NCBI GenBank assembly: GCA_947383145.1
Contig: CANDCH010000006.1
Location: 1-64,000, forward strand
Reading direction: 5' to 3'
DNA: 64,000 nt
Source: an uncultured bacterium
Lineage (GTDB): Bacteria > Bacillota > Clostridia > Oscillospirales > Oscillospiraceae
Shown here: piece by piece, positions 57,408 to 64,000 of the stretch
Layout: every line of letters begins with the position of its first letter
How positions within the stretch are numbered: position 1 is the first letter of the stretch
Notes under the pieces: generated by a model
The model's database searches: none
Told to the model about the DNA's origin: nothing
Seen by the model: the letters and a program-made list of their open reading frames with translations, nothing else
Position numbers and translations under genes: made by a program

Positions 57408-59672
57408 TTGGCTAAGAAGAAAACCCCGGAGCAGAGCGGCCCCAAAAAGGTGAACAACCCCAACGTCATGGGCCTGCGGGCCCAGGTGCTGGAGCAGCCC
57501 ATCACCGAGACGCTGGAGCTCAACTATATGCCCTACGCCATGTCGGTGATCGTCTCCCGGGCCATCCCGGAGATCGACGGCTTCAAGCCCTCCCACCGAA
57601 AGCTGCTGTACACCATGTACGACATGGGCCTGCTCACCAAGCCCCGCACCAAGTCCGCCAACGTGGTAGGGGCCACCATGAAGCTCAACCCCCACGGCGA
57701 CGCCGCCATTTACGACACCATGGTGCGCCTCTCCCGGGGCTACGGCGCCCTGCTCCATCCCCTGGTGGACTCCAAGGGCAACTTTGGCAAGGTGTACTCC
57801 CGGGACATGGCCTGGGCCGCCTCCCGGTATACCGAGGTGCGCCTGGACCCCATCTGCCAGGAGCTGTTCCGGGACATCGACCAGGACGCGGTGGATTTTG
57901 TCCCAAACTACGATGGCAAGCTCATGGAGCCCACCCTTCTGCCCACCACCTTCCCCAACGTGCTGGTGAGCGCCAACCAGGGCATCGCCGTGGGCATGGC
58001 GTCCAACCTGTGCGGGTTCAATCTGGGGGAGGTGTGCGACGCCGCCATCGCCTGCCTGCGGGACCCCAACGTGGACCTGCTGGGCATTTTGAAGGCCCCG
58101 GACTTCTCCACCGGCGGGCAGCTGTTGTACGACGGGGCGGCGCTGGCGGAGATCTACCGTACCGGCCGGGGGTCGGTCCGCCTGCGGGCCAAGTGGCGCT
58201 ACAGCAAGGCGGACAACGTGATCGAGGTGTATGAGATCCCCTATTCCACCACTGTGGAGGCCATTCTGGACAAGGTGGCCGAGCTGGTGAAGGCTGGCAG
58301 GGTCCGGGAGATCGCCGACATGCGGGACGAGACCGACCTCAACGGCCTGAAGCTGGCCATGGACCTGAAGCGGGGGACCGACCCGGACAAGCTGATGGCC
58401 CGGCTGTTCCAGCTCACCCCCCTCCAGGACACCTTCTCCTGCAACTTCAACATCCTCATCGCCGGGATGCCCCGGGTGATGGGGGTGGGAGAGATTCTGG
58501 AGGAGTGGATCGCGTGGCGGATGGACGGGGTCCGGCGGCGGACCTACCACGTGTGCAAAAAGAAGGAGGAGAAGCTCCACCTCCTCAAGGGCCTCAAGCG
58601 CATCCTGCTGGACATCGACAAGGCCATCCGCATCATCCGGGAGACGGAGGAGGAGGCCGAGGTGGTGCCCAACCTCATCATCGGCTTCGGCATCGACCAG
58701 GTCCAGGCGGAGTACGTGGCCGACATCCGGCTTCGCAACATCAACAAGGAGTACATCCTCAAGCGGACGGAGGAGACCGCCGCCCTGGAGGAGGAGATCG
58801 CCGACCTGCGGGACATCGTCGGCTCCCCGGAGCGCATCAAGAAAATCATCGCCGAAGAGCTGAAGAACGTCAAAAAGAAGTACGACATCCCCCGGCGCAC
58901 CGAAATTGTCTACGAGTACCGGCAGGAGCTGGAGGAGAAGGGGGCCGGGTTGGAGGAGGTCCCCTCCTATCCGGTGAATGTATTCATCTCCAGAGAGGGA
59001 TACTTTAAGAAGATCACCCCCCAGTCCCTGCGCATGAGCGGGGAGCAGAAGTACAAGGAGGGGGACGGGCCGTTCCTCCAGTGGGAGGGGGCCAACGGGG
59101 ACGAGCTTCTGGTGTTCACCGACCGCCAGCAGTGCTATAAGACCCGCTTGAGCGACTTTGACGACAGCAAGGCCAGCCTGTTGGGGGACTACCTGCCCAC
59201 CAAGCTGGGCATGGACCCGGAGGAGCGGTTTGTGTGGGCCTGCGCGCCGGGGGATTACTCCGCCCACGTGCTGTTTTTCTTCGGCAGCGGCAAGGCCGCC
59301 CGGGTGGAGCTGTCCGCCTACCAGACCCAGACCCGGCGGCGGAAGCTCACCGGGGCCTACTGCGACAAATTCCCGCTGGTGTCCGCCTGCCTGCTCACGG
59401 AGGATCAGGAGATGGCGGTGGGGGCCAGCGACGGACGGTGCGTGGTGTTCCACACCGCGTCGCTGACCCCCAAGACCACCCGGACCACCCAGGGGGTGGG
59501 GGTGATGGCGGTGAAGGCGAAGCACCGGGTGGAGTGGGCCCGTCCGCTGTCCGCCACCCATATCGTGAACGCCGCCCGGTACCGGGCCCGGTCCCTGCCC
59601 GCCGCCGGGGCCCTCCTGAAGGAGGAGGACCGGGGGGAGGAGCAGCTGATGATAGGCGCTGAGCCGTCGTAA
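57408..59672 (+). CDS. type II topoisomerase DNA-cleaving subunit, ParC/GyrA-like
   Basis: 754 residues, TTG start with AAGGA upstream. Catalytic Tyr141 in AASRYTEVRL, the DNA-gate sequence YAMSVIVSRAIPEIDGFKPSHRK, and a coiled-coil region (EEEIADLRDIVGSPERIKKI). A C-terminal domain of about 200 residues carries beta-propeller-like strands, shorter than in GyrA, more like ParC. Works with the 54184 subunit to pass DNA duplexes. The unusual separation of the two subunit genes by a secreted protein gene is noted in the findings. Confidence 0.93.
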   Translation: MAKKKTPEQSGPKKVNNPNVMGLRAQVLEQPITETLELNYMPYAMSVIVSRAIPEIDGFKPSHRKLLYTMYDMGLLTKPRTKSANVVGATMKLNPHGDAAIYDTMVRLSRGYGALLHPLVDSKGNFGKVYSRDMAWAASRYTEVRLDPICQELFRDIDQDAVDFVPNYDGKLMEPTLLPTTFPNVLVSANQGIAVGMASNLCGFNLGEVCDAAIACLRDPNVDLLGILKAPDFSTGGQLLYDGAALAEIYRTGRGSVRLRAKWRYSKADNVIEVYEIPYSTTVEAILDKVAELVKAGRVREIADMRDETDLNGLKLAMDLKRGTDPDKLMARLFQLTPLQDTFSCNFNILIAGMPRVMGVGEILEEWIAWRMDGVRRRTYHVCKKKEEKLHLLKGLKRILLDIDKAIRIIRETEEEAEVVPNLIIGFGIDQVQAEYVADIRLRNINKEYILKRTEETAALEEEIADLRDIVGSPERIKKIIAEELKNVKKKYDIPRRTEIVYEYRQELEEKGAGLEEVPSYPVNVFISREGYFKKITPQSLRMSGEQKYKEGDGPFLQWEGANGDELLVFTDRQQCYKTRLSDFDDSKASLLGDYLPTKLGMDPEERFVWACAPGDYSAHVLFFFGSGKAARVELSAYQTQTRRRKLTGAYCDKFPLVSACLLTEDQEMAVGASDGRCVVFHTASLTPKTTRTTQGVGVMAVKAKHRVEWARPLSATHIVNAARYRARSLPAAGALLKEEDRGEEQLMIGAEPS

Positions 59673-59722
59673 GCGGGCGAAGCGGGATCACATGAACCTC
59701 AATGGAAGGGAGGCCGCCCGCC

Positions 59723-60589
59723 GTGGCACGCCTGAAAAAGACCCTGGTTCCTCTTTTTGTCATCACCGCGGCCTCCGCGCTGTACGCCTTGGGCTTTGTG
59801 TGGTGCTACGCCCCCAACGGCATCGCCTTCGGCGGCGTCACCGGCGTGGGCCAGCTCATCAACTACCTGATCCCCGCGCTCCCCGTGGGCGCCACCGTCA
59901 TTGTGCTGAACATCCCGCTGTTCGCGCTGGGCTGGAAGCTCATCGGCGGGCGGCTGCTGGTGTCGTCGCTGTACGCCATGTTCGTCTCGTCGGCGTTTAT
60001 CGACATACTCACCCCGCTGCGGGTGTGGGAGCCCATGGACCCCCTGCTGGCCTGTATTTTCGGCGGGGTGCTGATGGGGCTGTCCCTGGGGCTGGTGTTC
60101 CAACAGGGGGCCACCACCGGCGGCACCGACCTGCTTGCCCGGCTGCTGAAGCTGAAGCTGGCCTGGCTGCCCATGGGCAAGCTGCTGATGGGCATCGACC
60201 TGGCGGTGATTCTGGCGGTGGCCCTCACGTTCCGCACGCTGTACGCGGCGCTGTACGGCCTGGTGGCGCTGTATATCTCCACCATTGTCATGGACGGGGT
60301 GCTTTACGGCATGGACACCGCCAAGGTGGCCTATATCATCAGCGACCGCAACAAAGAGATATCCGATGTGCTGGTGAAGGACCTGGACCGGGGGGTGACC
60401 ATCCTCCACGGCCAGGGGGCGTATACCGGCGCGGAAAAGGATGTGCTGATGTGCGCCTTCAAGCAGCGGGAGATCGCCGCCATCAAGGAGGCGGTGAAGG
60501 GCATCGACCCGGCGGCCTTCGTCATTGTGTGCGACGCCCACGAGGTGCTGGGCGAGGGCTTCCGGGACTATAAGAAGGACGATCTATAA
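59723..60589 (+). CDS. YitT-family membrane protein (DUF161/DUF2179)
   Basis: 288 residues: five or six membrane helices (to about residue 195) and a C-terminal soluble DUF2179 domain (VLVKDLDRGVTILHGQGAYTG, REIAAIKEAVKGIDPAAFV). The GTG at 59723 is chosen because AAGGGAGG at 59706-59713 is nine bases upstream; the ATG at 59702 lies before that site. Members are widespread in Firmicutes and often duplicated; the transported substrate is not established. The dispersed repeat begins one base after its stop. Confidence 0.9.
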   Translation: MARLKKTLVPLFVITAASALYALGFVWCYAPNGIAFGGVTGVGQLINYLIPALPVGATVIVLNIPLFALGWKLIGGRLLVSSLYAMFVSSAFIDILTPLRVWEPMDPLLACIFGGVLMGLSLGLVFQQGATTGGTDLLARLLKLKLAWLPMGKLLMGIDLAVILAVALTFRTLYAALYGLVALYISTIVMDGVLYGMDTAKVAYIISDRNKEISDVLVKDLDRGVTILHGQGAYTGAEKDVLMCAFKQREIAAIKEAVKGIDPAAFVIVCDAHEVLGEGFRDYKKDDL

Positions 60590-60590
60590 A

Positions 60591-60722
60591 GAAGCGCGGA
60601 GAAGCGGTCAGCGAAGGAGCTTGGACCGGAGCGGGGCCGAGCGGAGGACGGCGCAGCCGTTTGCAGACCAGGCCGAGTCGAAGGAAAAGCGGCTGAGAGC
60701 CCTGACCGATTCGCAGCGTGAC
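60591..60722 (+). repeat. dispersed intergenic repeat, copy 3
   Basis: Begins one base after the YitT stop with GAAGCGCGGAGAAGCGG and ends with TTCGCAGCGTGAC, the same start and end blocks as the copy at 41001-41139. Middle blocks GGCCGAGTCGAAGG and GACCGATTCGCAGCG have counterparts there. The downstream gene's ribosome site (AAGGAGGAGG) follows at once. Confidence 0.75.
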
Positions 60723-60737
60723 AAGGAGGAGGTGCAT

Positions 60738-61928
60738 ATGGTGAAAAAACGTGTCTTATCTTTGCTCCTGTGCGCCGCGCTGCTGCCCCTCTCCGGCTGC
60801 GCCGCCATGCTGGAGCGGGGCAGGGAGACCAGCACCACCCATGTGGACTATGCCGTGACCGAGGACGAGTCCATTCTCCGGGCGGAGACCTATCAGGGAC
60901 TGGTCAACGCCATGCTCTACTTCGTCAGCGGCCATCGGACCGGGGGGACCATCCGGCTGTACAACTACACCGGGGATGTGGAGGCCGATCTGGCCAACGC
61001 CCGGGATGAGGTGATGTATGACGACCCGCTGGGCGCCTACTCGGTCCGCGCCCTGACCTATGACGCCACCCGCATCCTCACCTATTATGAGGTGGAGCTT
61101 CGGATTGCCTACGCCCGCAGCGCTCAGGAGGTGGACGCCCTTCGGGAGGTAACCGGCCTGGCCGGGGTGCGGCAGGAGCTGAAGCGCCTGGTGGCGGGGC
61201 AGGAGGCGTCCGCCACCTTTTTGGCCTCCTACTTTTCCGGGGACAGGGAGCTGCTGGAGCAGCTTCTGCTTCTGGCCTGCTACAGCGCGCCGGAGCTGTC
61301 CTGGCACCACGATGTGAGCAGCCGGGAGATTGTCCTCTACCCGGAGACGGGCACCCGCCGGGTGATCGAGGCCCGGCTGACCTGGAGCCGGGGCGCGGCG
61401 GAGGTGGCGGCGGAGGAGCGGGAGTACGCCCAACAGCTGGAGACCGCCGCCGCCGCCCTGCTGGAGGCCAATCCCCCGGCGGGGGAGAGCTATACCGTGG
61501 AGGAACTGGCGGACATTGTCCGCGCCGCCGCCGGCGGAGCGGACAGCGCGGGCACGCCGCTGGCGCTGTACGCCTTGACCGGGGAGCCCGCCTCCGATTT
61601 CGGCCTGCTCATGGCCATGGAGTACCTGTGCCAGCAATGTGGAATTGAGGTGGAGCCGGTGAACGGCGGGCAGGGCCTGTGGCTCATCGTGGCCGCCCGG
61701 CCGGGCTACCGCCATCTGCTTCCCCAGGAGCTGCGCCCCATAGAAGGGGAGGAGGACCAGGAGGAGCCGCCCCCGCCGCTGAAGCTGTATACCGATCAGG
61801 AGCTGAGGGCGCAGGGGTACGAGTGGCCCGCCTCCCTGCACCCCGCCTGTGAGGACTATGACGCGTCGAAAGCCGTTTCTCCGCTGTTTGACTCCGGCGC
61901 GGACCCGGAGGAGGCCGCATTCTGGTGA
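60738..61928 (+). CDS. lipoprotein of unknown function
   Basis: 396 residues. The lipobox LSGC is at residues 18-21 after a hydrophobic signal (VLSLLLCAALLP), so it should be lipid-anchored outside the membrane. The rest is soluble with long helices (about 200-270, rich in E and A), followed by a Pro/Glu-rich segment (EGEEDQEEPPPPL) and a short tail. AAGGAGGAGG precedes the ATG. I do not recognise a family. The upstream leader is the dispersed repeat, so transcription may continue from yitT. Confidence 0.82.
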   Translation: MVKKRVLSLLLCAALLPLSGCAAMLERGRETSTTHVDYAVTEDESILRAETYQGLVNAMLYFVSGHRTGGTIRLYNYTGDVEADLANARDEVMYDDPLGAYSVRALTYDATRILTYYEVELRIAYARSAQEVDALREVTGLAGVRQELKRLVAGQEASATFLASYFSGDRELLEQLLLLACYSAPELSWHHDVSSREIVLYPETGTRRVIEARLTWSRGAAEVAAEEREYAQQLETAAAALLEANPPAGESYTVEELADIVRAAAGGADSAGTPLALYALTGEPASDFGLLMAMEYLCQQCGIEVEPVNGGQGLWLIVAARPGYRHLLPQELRPIEGEEDQEEPPPPLKLYTDQELRAQGYEWPASLHPACEDYDASKAVSPLFDSGADPEEAAFW

Positions 61929-61937
61929 AAACAGCAG

Positions 61938-61966
61938 TTGCTTTTCTGTTGGAAAACGGATATAAT
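61938..61966 (+). promoter_or_regulatory. promoter of glnS
   Basis: -35 TTGCTT (61938-61943), 17-base spacer, -10 TATAAT (61961-61966), starting ten bases after the lipoprotein stop. Confidence 0.75.
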
Positions 61967-62021
61967 GATTGGGCTTTGGAGCTTCCAGGGCCCAACCTTA
62001 TTTTACCGAGGAGTGACAGAC

Positions 62022-63710
62022 ATGGCAGAAGAACTGAACGTATCCATGAGCCAGAACTTTATCCACGATTTTATCGACGAGGACATCGCTCAGGGCGGGC
62101 AGTACCAGGGCATGACTGTCCACACCCGTTTTCCCCCCGAGCCCAACGGCTACCTCCATATCGGCCACTGCAAGGCGCTGACCATCGACTTCGGCACCGC
62201 CGAGAAGTACGGCGGCATCTGCAACCTGCGCATGGACGACACCAACCCCGCCAAGGAGGACGTGGAATATGTGGAGGCCATTCAGGAGGACATCCACTGG
62301 CTGGGCTTCGACTGGGCGGACCGGTTCTACTATGCCTCCGACTACTTTCCCCAGATGTATGAGTACGCCGTGGAACTCATCAAGAAGGGGCTGGCCTACG
62401 TGTGCGAGCTCACCCCGGAGGAGTTCAAGGAGCACCGCGGGACCATCGGCGTGCCCGCCTCGTCGCCCTGCCGGGACCGGCCCATTGAGGAATCCCTGGA
62501 CCTGTTCGCGCGGATGAAGAACGGCGAGTTTCCCAATGGAAAGTACACCCTGCGGGCCAAAATCGACCTGGCCAGCGGCAACTTCAACATGCGGGACCCG
62601 GTGATCTACCGCATCAACCACGCCCATCACCACCGCCAGGGAGACAAGTGGTGCATCTATCCCATGTACGACTTTGCCCATCCCATTGAGGACGCCTTGG
62701 AGGGCATCACCCACTCCCTGTGCTCCCTGGAGTTTGAGAACCACCGGCCCCTGTACGACTGGGTGGCCAACAACGTGTCCATTCCCCACCACAAGCCCCG
62801 CCAGATTGAGTTTGCCCGGCTGGGCATCGACCACACTGTGATGTCCAAGCGCAAGCTGCGCCAGCTGGTGGAGGAGGGCCGGGTGTCCGGCTGGGACGAC
62901 CCCCGTATGCCCACCCTGTGCGGCCTGCGGCGGCGGGGCTACACCCCCAAAGCCATCCGCAATTTCTGCGACCGGGTGGGGGTGACCAAGTCGGCCAACA
63001 CCATTGAGTACGCCTTTTTGGAGTACTGCCTCCGGGAGGACCTGAACGAGACCGCCCGGCGGGTCATGGCGGTGCTGCGGCCTGTCAAGCTGGTGATTAC
63101 CAACTACCCGGCGGGGCAGAGCGAGACCTTTGAGGTGGAAAACAACCCCCTGCGCCCCGAGGAGGGCGCCCACACCGTCACCTTCTCCCGGGAGCTGTGG
63201 ATCGAGGGGCCGGACTTTCTCCCAGAGCCCATCCCCAAGTACAAGCGCCTCTATCCCAACGGCCCGGAGTGCCGCCTGAAGGGGGCCTATCTCATCAAGT
63301 GCGTGGGCTATGAGACCGACGGCCAGGGCAATATCACCGAGATCGCCGCCGAGTACGACCCGGACAGCCGGGGGGGCAACCCCGCCGACGGGCGGAAGGT
63401 GAAGGGGGCCACCATTCACTGGGTGGACGCCGCCACCGCCGTGGACGCGGAGGTGCGGCTGTACGACAACCTGTTCTCCGATCCGGACCCAGACGGGGCG
63501 GGCAAGGACTTTTTGGAGTGCCTGAACCCCGATTCCCTGGAGGTGCTGACGGGCTGCAAGGTGGAGGCGGGACTGGCGGACGCCCAGCCCTCCGACCGCT
63601 TCCAGTTCCTGCGCCAGGGCTACTTCTGCGCCGACAGCAGGGACTCCAAGCCCGGCCGCCTGGTATTCAACCGTTCGGTGAGCCTGAAGGACAGCTTCAA
63701 GCCGCAGTAA
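62022..63710 (+). CDS. glnS: glutaminyl-tRNA synthetase
   Basis: 562 residues, class I. HIGH motif at 46-49 in [11 protein letters not shown], Rossmann fold motifs, and VMSKRKL in the KMSKS position. The C-terminal anticodon-binding beta barrels are complete ([37 protein letters not shown]). GlnRS, not GluRS: length, and the typical [18 protein letters not shown]-like region is present in the form [16 protein letters not shown]. It charges tRNA-Gln directly, while many Firmicutes use GatCAB instead; gut Clostridia often have both. GAGGAG precedes the ATG. Confidence 0.95.
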   Translation: MAEELNVSMSQNFIHDFIDEDIAQGGQYQGMTVHTRFPPEPNGYLHIGHCKALTIDFGTAEKYGGICNLRMDDTNPAKEDVEYVEAIQEDIHWLGFDWADRFYYASDYFPQMYEYAVELIKKGLAYVCELTPEEFKEHRGTIGVPASSPCRDRPIEESLDLFARMKNGEFPNGKYTLRAKIDLASGNFNMRDPVIYRINHAHHHRQGDKWCIYPMYDFAHPIEDALEGITHSLCSLEFENHRPLYDWVANNVSIPHHKPRQIEFARLGIDHTVMSKRKLRQLVEEGRVSGWDDPRMPTLCGLRRRGYTPKAIRNFCDRVGVTKSANTIEYAFLEYCLREDLNETARRVMAVLRPVKLVITNYPAGQSETFEVENNPLRPEEGAHTVTFSRELWIEGPDFLPEPIPKYKRLYPNGPECRLKGAYLIKCVGYETDGQGNITEIAAEYDPDSRGGNPADGRKVKGATIHWVDAATAVDAEVRLYDNLFSDPDPDGAGKDFLECLNPDSLEVLTGCKVEAGLADAQPSDRFQFLRQGYFCADSRDSKPGRLVFNRSVSLKDSFKPQ

Positions 63711-63824
63711 GGGCGGCGGGCCGCGAAAAAATCCGTCATCGTTGCACCGCTTTGTGCATATACTGGTTTGTATGGGCCGAATCTTTGGAAATGGCCGTCA
63801 GATCAGAAAAAGGAGCGGTGACGC

Positions 63825-63929
63825 ATGACAGACAGACGGAAGCTTGCGCGGCAGGCCGGACCTGAGCCGCAGGACGTGGACGACCTGATTTTTTTTGGGC
63901 AGACCGGACCCCAGGTCAGCCAGCGTTAG
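63825..63929 (+). CDS. 34-residue peptide gene
   Basis: An ATG nine bases after AGGAG (63811-63815) opens a 34-codon frame ending in TAG. The peptide starts MTDRRKLARQAGPEPQ and has a hydrophobic LIFFG in its second half. A strong terminator begins three bases after the stop, which argues that this frame is expressed. No promoter could be identified between glnS and it, so it may be the end of the glnS transcript. Function unknown. Confidence 0.6.
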   Translation: MTDRRKLARQAGPEPQDVDDLIFFGQTGPQVSQR

Positions 63930-63931
63930 AG

Positions 63932-63970
63932 CGCCGCGGCCCCCGCAATGGCGGGGCCGCGGCGGTTTTT
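63932..63970 (+). terminator. rho-independent terminator after the 34-residue gene
   Basis: CCGCGGCCCC pairs with GGGGCCGCGG over a short loop and is followed by CGGTTTTT. Confidence 0.88.
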
Positions 63971-64000
63971 CGCGGATGGGCCTTTACAAGCGGCCCAGAT

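Noticed and set aside
56379-59561. 1060-codon minus-strand frame opposite the topoisomerase genes
   Set aside because: Antisense shadow of GC-rich coding sequence, same composition bias, no domain.

Overview
The window looks like chromosome of a high-GC, spore-forming Firmicute of the class Clostridia, most likely an Oscillospiraceae/Ruminococcaceae gut bacterium (Flavonifractor, Lawsonibacter or Oscillibacter type). This rests on sigma-A promoters with 17-base spacers, strong AGGAGG ribosome sites, the WhiA and SpoIID genes, a cysteine T-box, a queT gene, a LytTR/GHKL signalling pair and a permuted GH3 glycosidase. I infer the lineage from gene content only; no rRNA gene is present.

Layout. 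1-2054: a partial tRNA-Val and a minus-strand operon (TrpR-like regulator, methyltransferase, Hsp33). 2329-7620: a LytTR response regulator whose best-placed start codon is ACG, a GHKL sensor kinase and a large membrane-anchored GH3 glycosidase. 7621-8195: no convincing gene, but a palindromic MITE-like repeat. 8059-17561: an accessory block with a BspA-type leucine-rich-repeat protein, two overlapping unknown genes, a Sel1-repeat protein, and an operon of a ClpP-like protease, an orphan VirD4/TraG-type ATPase and an unknown protein. This block is the best candidate for an undescribed system. 17793-21098: purA, a DUF2089 regulator with a small membrane protein, and a cysteine-rich conserved unknown.

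21179-30436: the conserved murB-rapZ-yvcK-whiA cluster continuing into dnaE and cls. 30439-34180: a 3.7 kb segment bounded by short inverted ends and an 8-base direct repeat at the cls stop codon. It carries an AraC regulator, four small metabolic genes and a decayed IS1595-type transposase, and it splits cls from its terminator. 34194-44621: a 56-residue protein, queT with a structured leader, an EF-G paralogue, a MATE exporter, azlCD, a lipid kinase, a dispersed repeat, an LtaS-like sulfatase and SpoIID.

44691-63970: citrate synthase; the T-box-controlled cysE-cysS pair; uppP; the FtsK/SpoIIIE translocase; a hemerythrin-response regulator fusion; a second type II topoisomerase whose two subunit genes are separated by a stalk/DUF1266 secreted protein; a YitT membrane protein; a second locus of the dispersed repeat; a lipoprotein; glnS; and a 34-residue peptide gene ending in a strong terminator.

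Most of the window is housekeeping: cell wall precursors (murB, uppP, yvcK, rapZ), replication and segregation (dnaE, ftsK, topoisomerase), tRNA charging (cysS, glnS), cysteine supply (cysE) and envelope lipids (cls, lipid kinase, LtaS-like). Accessory content is concentrated at 7.6-17.6 kb and 30.4-34.2 kb. The two regions share an exact 36-base sequence in inverted orientation, which hints at related mobile sequence. No CRISPR array, prophage or complete conjugative element was seen.
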